Source: Enterovibrio baiacu (lineage in GTDB: Bacteria; Pseudomonadota; Gammaproteobacteria; Enterobacterales; Vibrionaceae). From it: a stretch of DNA of 64,000 nucleotides. The translations under genes were made by a program, and so were the position numbers. The stretch spans positions 36,453 to 100,452 of the forward strand of contig NZ_SCHN01000020.1 in NCBI RefSeq assembly GCF_004120195.1, in the 5' to 3' direction. Positions 29,573 to 37,994 of the stretch are shown one piece after another. The first letter of the stretch is position 1. Every line of letters starts with the position of its first letter. The notes under the pieces are model-generated. The model did no database searches and was not told the DNA's origin. It saw only the letters and a program-made list of their open reading frames with translations.

Positions 29573-30341
29573 CGATAGCATTAAAAAAACGCTGACCGTA
29601 GTTGTCGCGCTGAGCCTAGTGTGTTCAGTCGTGGTATCTTTCGCGGCGGTTTCTCTGCGTCCTTTGCAAGAGAAAAATGCCGTTCTAGACGTACAGCGCA
29701 ACATCCTTTCTGTTGCCGGCATCGATGCTGACGGTGACATTCAAGCAGCCTTTGGCAAATTCATTCAACCGCAATTGGTTGATTTGGCAACGGGTGAGAT
29801 GGTGGGTACTGAAGCAGAAGCTGCTAAGTATGACCAACGTCTTGCTGCCAATGATCCAGCTGAGTCGATTCTGCTTCCAGCAGACCAAGACTTCGGTGGT
29901 ATTGGCCGTCGCGCCAACCTAGCGAAAATCTACTTGGTGAAAGACGCTGAAGGCAAAACGAGCGAAATCATTCTTCCAATGCACGGTAACGGTCTTTGGT
30001 CGATGATGTACGCGTTCGTTGCAGTTGAAACCGATGGCAACACCGTTGGCGGCATTTCTTACTACCAACAAGGTGAAACTCCAGGATTGGGTGGCGAAAT
30101 CGAAAACCCACGCTGGCGTTCACAGTTCGAAGGTAAGAAGTTGTTTGACGAGCAGGGTAAACCAGCGATTCGTATCGTAAAAGGCGGCGCTCAACCTGGA
30201 GATATCCACGGTGTTGACGGTCTGTCTGGTGCAACTCTGACTGGTAACGGTGTTCAGTACACCTTTGACTTCTGGCTGGGTGACAATGGTTTCGGACCAT
30301 TCCTGGCTAAAGTTCGTGAAGGAGGCCTGAACAATGGCTAA
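29559..30341 (+). CDS. nqrC: Na(+)-translocating NADH-quinone reductase subunit C
   Basis: NqrC has one N-terminal membrane helix (about 10-30) and a periplasmic FMN-binding domain with covalent FMN on the Thr of SGAT (Thr226 in [10 protein letters not shown]). The product is 260 residues. The start is GTG at 29559, inside the 3' end of nqrB, with GGAG further upstream; the Vibrio protein begins at the equivalent [11 protein letters not shown]. It overlaps nqrD by eight bases. Confidence 0.97.
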   Translation: MSSNNDSIKKTLTVVVALSLVCSVVVSFAAVSLRPLQEKNAVLDVQRNILSVAGIDADGDIQAAFGKFIQPQLVDLATGEMVGTEAEAAKYDQRLAANDPAESILLPADQDFGGIGRRANLAKIYLVKDAEGKTSEIILPMHGNGLWSMMYAFVAVETDGNTVGGISYYQQGETPGLGGEIENPRWRSQFEGKKLFDEQGKPAIRIVKGGAQPGDIHGVDGLSGATLTGNGVQYTFDFWLGDNGFGPFLAKVREGGLNNG

Positions 30342-30966
30342 CACTAAAGAACTTAAACAGAATCTGTGGGGCCCACTACTAGACAACAACCCTATTGCAC
30401 TTCAAGTGCTAGGTGTGTGTTCTGCGCTAGCGGTAACCACTAAGCTAGAAACAGCATTTGTTATGACGCTTGCGGTAGTTTTCGTTACTGCTTTCTCTAA
30501 CTTGTTCGTTTCAGCGATTCGCAATCATATTCCTAACTCAGTACGTATTATCGTGCAGATGGCGATCATCGCCTCGCTGGTAATCGTTGTTGACCAGATC
30601 CTTAAAGCATACGTTTACGACATCTCTAAGCAGCTGTCTGTATTCGTTGGTCTGATCATCACTAACTGTATCGTAATGGGTCGTGCTGAAGCATATGCAA
30701 TGAAGTCAGCGCCACTTCCATCATTCATTGATGGTATCGGTAACGGTTTGGGTTACGGTTTCGTTCTGATTACTGTCGGCTTCTTCCGTGAGCTTTTGGG
30801 CTCAGGCAAGCTGTTTGGTATGTCTGTACTGCCTCTGACTTCAGAAGGCGGTTGGTACCAGCCAAACGGTATGATGCTTCTGGCACCATCAGCATTCTTC
30901 CTGATCGGCTTCCTGATCTGGATTGTACGTACGTTCAAACCTGAACAAATAGAAGCGAAGGAGTAA
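30334..30966 (+). CDS. nqrD: Na(+)-translocating NADH-quinone reductase subunit D
   Basis: NqrD is a six-helix membrane subunit homologous to NqrE and to RnfA/E; the NqrD-NqrE pair holds a membrane-embedded Fe centre. The 210-residue protein shows the half-helix motifs [11 protein letters not shown] and [16 protein letters not shown], each with the metal-ligand cysteine region expected for the family. GGAGG precedes the ATG. Confidence 0.97.
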   Translation: MANTKELKQNLWGPLLDNNPIALQVLGVCSALAVTTKLETAFVMTLAVVFVTAFSNLFVSAIRNHIPNSVRIIVQMAIIASLVIVVDQILKAYVYDISKQLSVFVGLIITNCIVMGRAEAYAMKSAPLPSFIDGIGNGLGYGFVLITVGFFRELLGSGKLFGMSVLPLTSEGGWYQPNGMMLLAPSAFFLIGFLIWIVRTFKPEQIEAKE

Positions 30967-30973
30967 GGACGTA

Positions 30974-31570
30974 ATGGAACATTACATCAGCCTGCTGGTC
31001 CGTTCGATCTTCATCGAAAACCTGGCACTTTCTTTCTTCCTAGGTATGTGTACTTTCTTGGCAGTATCTAAGAAAGTTAAAACATCGTTCGGTCTTGGTG
31101 TTGCGGTAATCGTAGTACTGTCTGTGGCCGTTCCGGTTAACAACCTGATTTACAACTTTGTACTAAGAAACGGTGCGATTGTTGAAGGCGTGGATCTTAG
31201 CTTCCTGAACTTCATCACTTTCATCGGCGTTATCGCGGCACTGGTACAGATCCTGGAAATGGTTCTGGACCGCTTCTTCCCGCCGCTATACAACGCACTG
31301 GGTATCTTCCTTCCATTGATCACAGTTAACTGTGCAATCTTTGGTGGTGTATCTTTCATGGTTCAACGTGACTACAACTTCATGGAGTCTGTGGTTTACG
31401 GTTTCGGCTCTGGTGTGGGCTGGATGCTGGCGATTGTTGCGCTGGCAGGTATTCGTGAAAAGATGAAGTACTCAGATGTACCTCCTGCACTTCGTGGTCT
31501 AGGTATTACCTTTATCACTGTAGGTTTGATGGCGCTGGGCTTTATGTCTTTCTCCGGTGTTCAACTGTAA
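30974..31570 (+). CDS. nqrE: Na(+)-translocating NADH-quinone reductase subunit E
   Basis: NqrE is the second six-helix membrane subunit of the NqrDE pair. The 198-residue protein has [15 protein letters not shown] near residue 20 and [15 protein letters not shown] near 115, carrying the conserved cysteines that ligate the inter-subunit iron centre. It begins seven bases after nqrD and is followed by nqrF after 31 bases. Confidence 0.97.
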   Translation: MEHYISLLVRSIFIENLALSFFLGMCTFLAVSKKVKTSFGLGVAVIVVLSVAVPVNNLIYNFVLRNGAIVEGVDLSFLNFITFIGVIAALVQILEMVLDRFFPPLYNALGIFLPLITVNCAIFGGVSFMVQRDYNFMESVVYGFGSGVGWMLAIVALAGIREKMKYSDVPPALRGLGITFITVGLMALGFMSFSGVQL

Positions 31571-31601
31571 GTCGGGTAAACCGCGAAATAAGGAATAGTC
31601 A

Positions 31602-32825
31602 ATGGACATTATTCTTGGTGTAGTGATGTTTACTCTAATCGTACTGGCTCTGGTACTGGTGATTCTGTTCGCCAAATCCAAGCTAGTACCATCAGGTGAC
31701 ATCACCATATCTGTAAACGGCGATGACTCTTTAGCTATCGTTACACAACCTGGCGGCAAGCTGCTAAGTGCACTTGCAGGCGCAGGCGTATTCGTCTCAT
31801 CTGCATGTGGTGGCGGTGGCTCTTGTGGCCAGTGTCGCGTGAAAATCAAATCGGGCGGCGGTGATATTCTGCCAACTGAGCTTGATCACATCAGCAAAGG
31901 TGAAGCGCGTGAAGGCGAGCGTCTAGCATGTCAGGTTGCAATGAAAACTGACATGGACATCGAGCTTCCAGAAGAAATCTTCGGTGTTAAGAAGTGGGAA
32001 TGTTCTGTTATTTCTAACGATAACAAAGCAACCTTCATCAAAGAGCTTAAGCTTCAAATCCCTGATGGCGAATCTGTACCTTTCCGTGCAGGTGGTTACA
32101 TCCAGATTGAAGCACCAGCACACCATGTTAAGTATGCTGACTTTGATGTACCAGAAGAGTACCGTGAAGATTGGGACAAGTTTAACCTATTCCGCTATGA
32201 GTCTAAGGTTAACGAAGACACAATCCGCGCATACTCAATGGCAAACTACCCAGAAGAGTTCGGTATTATCATGCTGAACGTGCGTATCGCAACGCCGCCA
32301 CCTAACAACCCAGACGTACCACCAGGCATCATGTCTTCGTTCATCTGGTCGTTAAAAGAAGGCGATAAGTGTACGATTTCTGGTCCGTTTGGTGAGTTCT
32401 TCGCGAAAGATACTGATGCAGAGATGGTATTCGTAGGTGGTGGTGCAGGTATGGCACCAATGCGCTCGCATATCTTCGATCAGCTTAAGCGTTTGAAGTC
32501 TAGCCGTAAGATGTCTTTCTGGTACGGTGCACGTTCTAAGCGTGAGATGTTCTATGTGGAAGACTTTGATGGTCTTCAAGCAGAGAACCCTAACTTCCAG
32601 TGGCATTGTGCATTGTCAGATCCACTTCCAGAAGATAACTGGGATGGTCTAACAGGCTTCATCCACAACGTGCTATTCGAGAACTACTTGAAAGATCACG
32701 ATGCGCCAGAAGATTGTGAGTTCTACATGTGTGGTCCTCCAATGATGAACGCAGCGGTAATCGGCATGCTGAAAGATTTGGGTGTTGAAGATGAAAACAT
32801 CCTACTTGATGACTTCGGTGGCTAA
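31602..32825 (+). CDS. nqrF: Na(+)-translocating NADH-quinone reductase subunit F
   Basis: NqrF is the electron entry subunit: one N-terminal helix, a 2Fe-2S ferredoxin domain with Cys69, Cys75, Cys78 and Cys110 ([12 protein letters not shown] ... ERLACQ), an FAD domain with RAYSMANYP, and an NADH domain with [13 protein letters not shown] and YMCGPPMMN. The 407-residue length matches Vibrio. It is followed by a hairpin terminator, so nqrA-F appears to end here and apbE-nqrM may be expressed separately or by read-through. Confidence 0.97.
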   Translation: MDIILGVVMFTLIVLALVLVILFAKSKLVPSGDITISVNGDDSLAIVTQPGGKLLSALAGAGVFVSSACGGGGSCGQCRVKIKSGGGDILPTELDHISKGEAREGERLACQVAMKTDMDIELPEEIFGVKKWECSVISNDNKATFIKELKLQIPDGESVPFRAGGYIQIEAPAHHVKYADFDVPEEYREDWDKFNLFRYESKVNEDTIRAYSMANYPEEFGIIMLNVRIATPPPNNPDVPPGIMSSFIWSLKEGDKCTISGPFGEFFAKDTDAEMVFVGGGAGMAPMRSHIFDQLKRLKSSRKMSFWYGARSKREMFYVEDFDGLQAENPNFQWHCALSDPLPEDNWDGLTGFIHNVLFENYLKDHDAPEDCEFYMCGPPMMNAAVIGMLKDLGVEDENILLDDFGG

Positions 32826-32847
32826 TTTACACCACGTCTGAAAGAAC

Positions 32848-32876
32848 AATGGCTGGCCTTAGGGTCAGCCATTTTG
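32848..32876 (+). terminator. Probable terminator after nqrF
   Basis: AATGGCTGGCC and GGTCAGCCATT form an 11-bp stem with one G-U pair around loop TTAG, followed by only four T. Termination may be partial. Confidence 0.6.
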
Positions 32877-32886
32877 CGTAAAAACC

Positions 32887-32998
32887 ATACCAATCACAGA
32901 AGTTATTTAAGTTAATCAAGGTGTAAGTACCCTAAATCATTTTGATTTTTCTTCGATTTACACCGTTCAGTTCGCTAAATATATACTGTGATTGGTAT
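32887..32998. mobile_element. 112-bp MITE-like element with 13-bp terminal inverted repeats
   Basis: ATACCAATCACAG at 32887-32899 is repeated exactly in inverse at 32986-32998. Inside, GGTGTAA and TTACACC form a second inverted pair, so the whole can fold into a long bulged hairpin. It is AT-rich, encodes nothing, and fills most of the nqrF-apbE gap. This fits a non-autonomous miniature element; a flanking target duplication could not be established and no transposase is in the window. Confidence 0.6.
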
Positions 32999-33077
32999 TC
33001 GAATGCTCTTGTGTGCCGTGGCTAACATTGCAACCATTTGCATTCAGATACCTCTCATTTCTAAACCGGATTAAGTA

Positions 33078-34094
33078 ATGAAAAAATTCCTGTTGTCTGC
33101 CGGTCTTATTGTTAGCGCCTTATTGGCTCTGGTGGGCTGCGATCAATCGCCGAAACAAACGCACTTAACAGGTTCCACGATGGGAACCTATTACTCGGTG
33201 AAATTTTTAAATGATGTCACCTTGCCGAGTGAATCTGACATTCAGGTGGAAATTGATAAGCGTCTGGAGTTGGTGAATGATCAAATGTCGACGTACCGTA
33301 AGGCGTCTGAACTGAGTCAGTTTAACCAGCACAAAGATGATTCACCGTTTACTGTTTCAAAAGATACGGCGACGGTGATCAGCGAAGCGATCCGCATTAA
33401 TAAGCTGTCAGATGGGGCACTCGATGTCACTGTCGGGCCGTTGGTAAACCTATGGGGCTTTGGTCCTGAAGGCCGACCAGATCGCGTACCAACCGACGCT
33501 CAAATTGCTGAACGTAGAGCAATGACGGGGATCAATCACCTGTTTGTGGACGGGATGTCGTTGATAAAAACGAATCCTGATCTGTACGTCGATCTTTCCT
33601 CGATCGCTAAGGGATTCGGTGTGGATGTGATCGCGAATTATCTTTCTGAACTTGGATTGAATAACTATCTGGTCGAGATTGGTGGCGAGCTTCAGTTAAA
33701 AGGCGTGAATGCGGAAGGTCAGCCTTGGCGTATTGCGATTGAAAAACCAAGCAACGATCAACAAACCGTTCAGGAAATCATTGCCCCTGGAGACATGGCA
33801 ATGGCGACGTCAGGCGACTACAGAAATTATTTTGAGGAAAATGGTGTTCGCTATTCGCACACGATTAATCCTGCAACGGCGAAGCCTATTCATCACCGTT
33901 TGGTGTCTGTCACTGTCTTGGATAAATCCTGTATGACGGCTGACGGTTTCTCTACCGCCTTTATGGTGATGGGGCCTGAGAAAGCACTTACGCTGGCGAA
34001 CAATGAAAAAATTGCCGCATTTTTCATCATAAAGACGGATAATGGCTTCAAAGAAGTCGCATCGGACGCGTTTAAAAAGTATCTAACACGTTAA
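33078..34094 (+). CDS. apbE: FAD:protein FMN transferase ApbE
   Basis: ApbE is a lipoprotein facing the periplasm that attaches FMN to the threonine of SGAT sites in NqrB and NqrC. The 338-residue precursor has a signal peptide ending in lipobox LVGC (Cys21), the conserved TGSTMGTYYSVKF start, DLSSIAKGFGVDVIA, EIGGELQLKG and a C-terminal TADGFSTAFMVMG. It lies next to its substrates' genes, separated by the MITE-like element, and is followed after 10 bases by nqrM. Confidence 0.96.
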   Translation: MKKFLLSAGLIVSALLALVGCDQSPKQTHLTGSTMGTYYSVKFLNDVTLPSESDIQVEIDKRLELVNDQMSTYRKASELSQFNQHKDDSPFTVSKDTATVISEAIRINKLSDGALDVTVGPLVNLWGFGPEGRPDRVPTDAQIAERRAMTGINHLFVDGMSLIKTNPDLYVDLSSIAKGFGVDVIANYLSELGLNNYLVEIGGELQLKGVNAEGQPWRIAIEKPSNDQQTVQEIIAPGDMAMATSGDYRNYFEENGVRYSHTINPATAKPIHHRLVSVTVLDKSCMTADGFSTAFMVMGPEKALTLANNEKIAAFFIIKTDNGFKEVASDAFKKYLTR

Positions 34095-34104
34095 GGGTAA
34101 TGAA

Positions 34105-34326
34105 ATGTCTGTATATCTGATAACGTTTTCGGTTTTCATGCTTGTGATTGCGGGCATGTCTATCGGTTACATTATTCAACGAAAAACGATCAGCGGCAGC
34201 TGCGGTGGTCTTGGCTCTATCGGCATTGAAAAAGAATGTGATTGCCCAGAACCATGCGACGCACGCAAAAAGCGCGAAGCGCGCGCAGCGAAAGCAGAAG
34301 AGTGGAAAAAGAACCAGATTCTGTAA
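34105..34326 (+). CDS. nqrM: Na(+)-NQR maturation protein NqrM
   Basis: NqrM (formerly DUF539) is a small membrane protein needed for Nqr assembly, thought to help place iron in the NqrDE centre. The 73-residue product has one N-terminal helix (about 3-23), then a cysteine cluster SGSCGGLGSIGIEKECDCPEPC with four Cys, and a basic Ala-rich tail. It is tightly linked to apbE and closed by a terminator. Confidence 0.93.
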   Translation: MSVYLITFSVFMLVIAGMSIGYIIQRKTISGSCGGLGSIGIEKECDCPEPCDARKKREARAAKAEEWKKNQIL

Positions 34327-34341
34327 TCACGCCATGTGATG

Positions 34342-34368
34342 AAAAGGTCGCCGAGTGCGGCCTTTTTT
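34342..34368 (+). terminator. Rho-independent terminator after nqrM
   Basis: AAAAGGTCGC and GCGGCCTTTT pair with one G-U around loop CGAGT, with six T in total. Confidence 0.85.
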
Positions 34369-34463
34369 GTACCCGAAATCTGAGGTATTGCGCGCACTGA
34401 ATCATGGGGGAAGCTTCTTTGGGGGACAAACTTGCATCACTGCGCATTCGAGCAGATAATTAC

Positions 34464-34483
34464 CACTGTTTATCTAAACAGTG
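34464..34483 (+). promoter_or_regulatory. LexA (SOS) box upstream of dinB
   Basis: CACTGTTTATCTAAACAGTG is an almost perfect palindrome with the obligatory CTG-N10-CAG core at 34466-34481. It ends 17 bases before the dinB start, a position that would block transcription or cover the start of the transcript. Confidence 0.85.
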
Positions 34484-34500
34484 TTTGGGCCGTTCTTGCT

Positions 34501-35562
34501 ATGAAAAAGATTATCCATATCGACATGGATTGTTTTTATGCTGCTGTTGAAATGCGAGACAACCCTTCGCTTCGCGGTATTCCTCTGGCTATTGGGGGAT
34601 CAGAAAAGCGACGCGGGGTTATTTCGACGTGCAATTACGAAGCCCGTAAGTTTGGTGTACGTTCGGCGATGGCAACGGCACACGCGTTAAAATTGTGCCC
34701 AACACTGACCGTTGTACGCGGCGAAATGGCGAAATACAAAAGTGTATCCCAGCAAATACGCGCCATTTTTGAACGTTACACTGACAAGATAGAGCCGCTG
34801 TCGCTTGATGAAGCCTATTTGGATGTCAGTGACTGCTTACTTTTCCAAGGTTCAGCCACCCTCATTGCCGAAGATATCCGTCAAACCATCAAGCGAGAAC
34901 TGGGTTTAACGGCATCAGCAGGTATTGCGCCCGTTAAATTCATCGCCAAAGTCGCCTCTGATCTGAATAAACCTGATGGTAAGTATGTCATCACGCCGGA
35001 TGATGTTGCGGCGTTTGTTAAAACATTGCCGCTAGAAAAAATCCCCGGCGTAGGAAAGGTAACGTTAGCAAAACTTCATGATATGGGGCTTTATAAGGGC
35101 GAGGACGTTCAGGCTTACGACAAGAACACGCTACTTTCTCGCTTTGGTAAATTTGGCCAATCGCTTTGGAATCGCTGCCACGGCATTGATGAACGTGAGG
35201 TAGAAACCCATCGCGTGAGAAAGTCCGTCGGCGTAGAACGAACCTTGCCCGAAGATATTCAAACAGAATCGCAGTGCATGGATGTGATGACGTCGCTTTA
35301 CGAAGAACTTGAAACCCGCCTAAAGCGAGTCTGTCCTGATTTGCTGATTGCGAGGCAGGGCGTAAAGCTCAAGTTTTCTGATTTTCAGCAAACGACGGTA
35401 GAGCATCGTCAGTGGAAATATGATGAAGACGCTTTTCCTGAACTTCTCATGGAAGCGCTATCGCGACAGAACGGGCGAGGGGTGCGTCTGATTGGCTTAT
35501 CTGTGGGGTTGATTGCAACCGATGACAGTAAGGTCTCCCAGCTCAGTTTTGATTGGTCGTAA
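34501..35562 (+). CDS. dinB: DNA polymerase IV
   Basis: DinB is the error-prone Y-family polymerase of the SOS response. The 353-residue protein starts [20 protein letters not shown], with Asp8 of the metal site, and has SLDEAYLDV with Asp103 and Glu104, then the helix-hairpin-helix region [12 protein letters not shown] and the little-finger domain. I chose ATG 34501 over a frame from 34432 because the latter would begin upstream of the LexA box and adds 23 non-conserved residues. The C terminus (LSFDWS) lacks a clear QLxLF-type beta-clamp motif, although VSQLSFDW is close to one. Confidence 0.96.
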   Translation: MKKIIHIDMDCFYAAVEMRDNPSLRGIPLAIGGSEKRRGVISTCNYEARKFGVRSAMATAHALKLCPTLTVVRGEMAKYKSVSQQIRAIFERYTDKIEPLSLDEAYLDVSDCLLFQGSATLIAEDIRQTIKRELGLTASAGIAPVKFIAKVASDLNKPDGKYVITPDDVAAFVKTLPLEKIPGVGKVTLAKLHDMGLYKGEDVQAYDKNTLLSRFGKFGQSLWNRCHGIDEREVETHRVRKSVGVERTLPEDIQTESQCMDVMTSLYEELETRLKRVCPDLLIARQGVKLKFSDFQQTTVEHRQWKYDEDAFPELLMEALSRQNGRGVRLIGLSVGLIATDDSKVSQLSFDWS

Positions 35563-35587
35563 AAAAGGGCACATTATGTGCCCTTTT
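35563..35587. terminator. Bidirectional terminator between dinB and pepD
   Basis: AAAAGGGCACA, loop TTA, TGTGCCCTTTT, starting at the base after the dinB stop codon and lying between convergent genes. Confidence 0.88.
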
Positions 35588-35610
35588 GCTATTGGGGGAT
35601 TAAGTATTGC

Positions 35611-37071
35611 TTATGCTTTCACTGGAATCGCTTTAAGCATGGCGACCATTTGTTCCCAAAACAGACCGACGGTTTCAATGTTTACCTTCTCGTCAGGTGA
35701 ATGCGGGAACTTGATGGTTGGGCCAAACGAAATCATGTCCATGTTTGGGTACGGTTCTTTGAACAGACCACACTCTAGGCCTGCGTGAATAACCATGATG
35801 TTAGGAACGCGGCCGTAAATGCCTTCATAAGTACTGCGGAACACCTTCATGATTTCCGAGTCAGGATCTGGCTTCCAACCAGGGTAGGCGCCAGAGAATG
35901 CCACGTCTGCACCTGCCAGTTCACCCAAAGAACGAAGCATGCTTTCAACGTAGCTACGACCGCTGTCCGCCAAAGAACGGATGAGACATAGCAGCGTCAT
36001 GGTGGATTGCTCGGTCGTGATAACGCCAAGGTTAAGTGACGTTTCTACCACACCTTCAATGTCATCGCTCATGCGGATCACGCCATTTGGGCATGCGTTG
36101 ATGGCTGCAATGATGCGACGCTGGACGGAAGAGGTAAGTGCTTGCTGACTTGCATCTGCATCCATGATGGACAGTGACAGGCTTGTCTCGATGGCACTCA
36201 ACTCTTGATTCAACAGTTGCTCATAGTGGCTGAACAGTGATGCTAGCTTTTCAGCGCTTTCTTCCGGAATGGCAACGTCTGCAAATGCTTCGCGAGGGAT
36301 TGCGTTGCGCAGTGTACCGCCGCGCACAGAAAGAATGCGAAGGCCTAGCTCTTCAGCATGGCCCGCCAAAAAACGGCCCAATAGTTTGTTCGCGTTGGCG
36401 CGGCCAGTGTGAATATCACAACCTGAGTGACCCCCTTTTAGGCCCTTGATTTGTAGCGTTTTGGCAACGTAACCCGAAGGCAGCGTTTCTCGCTCGAGTG
36501 CAAAGGTAATGGCTGAATCAACGCCGCCAGCACAACCCATGTACACTTCGCCTTCTTGCTCAGAATCGGTGTTCAAAAGGATTTCACCTTCCAACCAGCC
36601 TTCTTGTAAACCGAAAGCACCGGTCATACCGGCTTCTTCGTCGATGGTCAGCAGCACTTCAAGTGGGCCGTGCTCGACATCTTTTGATGCAAGTACAGCA
36701 AGACATGCAGCCATGCCCATGCCGTTGTCCGAACCCAGTGTCGTGCCGTCAGCGGTCACCCACTCACCATCGATATAGGGACGAATAGGATCGACAGTGA
36801 AGTCATGGTCGGTGTTTTCATTTTTCTGCGGCACCATGTCAATGTGCGCTTGAAGTACGACGCCTTTGCGATTTTCCATGCCCGCGGTGGCTGCTTTCTT
36901 GATAAAGACATTACCCACATCGTCACGACGAACGGCAAGACCTTCCTGTGTCGCCCATTCAATGATGTATTGAGCCAGTTGCTCTTCATGTTTGGATGGA
37001 TGAGGAATAGAACAAATCTTATCGAAAAACTGCCATACAGGCTGCGGGGATAGTTGGCTGATCTCAGACAC
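35611..37071 (-). CDS. pepD: Aminoacyl-histidine dipeptidase (peptidase D)
   Basis: PepD is an M20 zinc dipeptidase that cleaves Xaa-His and other dipeptides in the cytosol. The 486-residue protein matches E. coli PepD (485) and shows the metal motifs QAHIDMVPQ near residue 80, GSDNGMGMA near 118 and the catalytic glutamates in LTIDEEAGMTGAFGL near 148. The start is GTG at 37071 with TGGAGAAA upstream on the minus strand. It is a single gene between terminator and a long gap. Confidence 0.95.
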   Translation of the reverse strand: MSEISQLSPQPVWQFFDKICSIPHPSKHEEQLAQYIIEWATQEGLAVRRDDVGNVFIKKAATAGMENRKGVVLQAHIDMVPQKNENTDHDFTVDPIRPYIDGEWVTADGTTLGSDNGMGMAACLAVLASKDVEHGPLEVLLTIDEEAGMTGAFGLQEGWLEGEILLNTDSEQEGEVYMGCAGGVDSAITFALERETLPSGYVAKTLQIKGLKGGHSGCDIHTGRANANKLLGRFLAGHAEELGLRILSVRGGTLRNAIPREAFADVAIPEESAEKLASLFSHYEQLLNQELSAIETSLSLSIMDADASQQALTSSVQRRIIAAINACPNGVIRMSDDIEGVVETSLNLGVITTEQSTMTLLCLIRSLADSGRSYVESMLRSLGELAGADVAFSGAYPGWKPDPDSEIMKVFRSTYEGIYGRVPNIMVIHAGLECGLFKEPYPNMDMISFGPTIKFPHSPDEKVNIETVGLFWEQMVAMLKAIPVKA

Positions 37072-37487
37072 TGGCTTTCTCCAGAAAACAAAGAAATAGA
37101 ATTCGCATACTATTTATGCTGAGTTCTGATTAATTTTCAGAATTTGTAACGTAAAAGTATGCTTTGTTAAAAGCATACCACTATGAAAGCGGGATGGAAG
37201 CTAAACCTTTCGCTTTTCGTTAGGGATTGGTGTGGAGAAAAACAGTGTTTTGGTGTAATTAAATTACTTAAAGTGTGGGGTGTTGGTAATAAATGTGATC
37301 TTGATCTCCTTTGTGGTTGTAAATTAATTACCATTCGTCTATTATCTCACCGTTCAAGAAAGGGCAAGACGCCCGAGAACATAGCCATGCGCTTTCAATG
37401 TTTAAGGATAAGCCCGAAATTTTCGTCTCCATGGAACCGAGCTTTACTAAAGCTGCATTTTCACGAAAATTTTTTGAGGTAATCCGT

Positions 37488-37583
37488 ATGAAAGGTAATT
37501 CTGCATGTCGCTACTGGAACACTGGTTCTGTGTTTACTGGTAATTTTAAATATCCGACGCCGTTCGGGTATTCCCGCAAGTAA
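37488..37583 (+). CDS. Candidate small protein, 31 residues
   Basis: ATG at 37488 follows GAGGTAA at a good distance and opens a 31-codon frame reading MKGNSACRYWNTGSVFTGNF and ending GYSRK, rich in Gly, Tyr, Phe and Asn with no membrane segment. A strong terminator lies 76 bases after the stop. The frame could be extended upstream to 37398 (61 residues), but that start lacks a ribosome binding site. I do not recognise it; it may be a small protein or just part of a small RNA. Confidence 0.35.
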   Translation: MKGNSACRYWNTGSVFTGNFKYPTPFGYSRK

Positions 37584-37658
37584 TATGACTTGCATGATTT
37601 GATACATCCCCCGCTATACAGATATTTCGTTTCTAATTTGGAAACCACGCTTTAATCT

Positions 37659-37686
37659 GGCGCCACTTTGATAGTGGCGTTTTTTT
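37659..37686 (+). terminator. Rho-independent terminator of an unassigned transcript
   Basis: CGCCACT, loop TTGAT, AGTGGCG followed by eight T. There is no recognised gene in the preceding 580 bases on this strand. Confidence 0.85.
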
Positions 37687-37926
37687 TGTCTTGATTTTCT
37701 CTCTTTTTGTCAAAGCTATCGGCATCCTTCTCTTTCCTTTATGCACCTCTCAGTTTTTCTACTTGTGCATTTATCCATCGAATTTTGGCTCTAGTATTGA
37801 GCACACGCGGCAAAATATCGTCGATACGAAGTGCCTTTGATTGAATCATCAACAATTGAAGCCAGTGTGACTTAATTCACGCTGGAAATTTCGATAATTG
37901 GCGAGTAAGATTCGCGTCAAATTCAG

Positions 37927-37954
37927 ACGCAAACGTTTAGCCAAACGTTTGCGT
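37927..37954 (+). promoter_or_regulatory. Double PurR operator before the purine permease
   Basis: Two PurR half-palindromes face each other: ACGCAAACGTTT at 37927-37938 and AAACGTTTGCGT at 37943-37954, separated by four bases. Each contains the core CAAACGTTT or AAACGTTTG, so two overlapping 16-bp boxes can be drawn. The element ends 40 bases before the permease ATG. Confidence 0.8.
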
Positions 37955-37994
37955 AATATTGGCAGACCCACTCACTTTCCAAGGAACGAAAGCC

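Larger units (their letters stand above)
37072..37994. other. 923-bp gap between pepD and the purine permease
   Basis: No recognised gene. It holds a palindrome at 37157-37178 (GTATGCTTT/AAAGCATAC), a candidate 31-codon frame at 37488-37583, a strong terminator at 37659-37686 and the double PurR operator. A 99-residue frame at 37183-37482 has no family pattern and no good ribosome binding site. The terminator, with no annotated gene before it, suggests an unannotated small transcript. Confidence 0.6.

Noticed and set aside
37183..37482. A 99-residue plus-strand open frame in the pepD-permease gap
   Set aside because: It begins within a hairpin region, has no good ribosome binding site, and its composition does not resemble a protein family.
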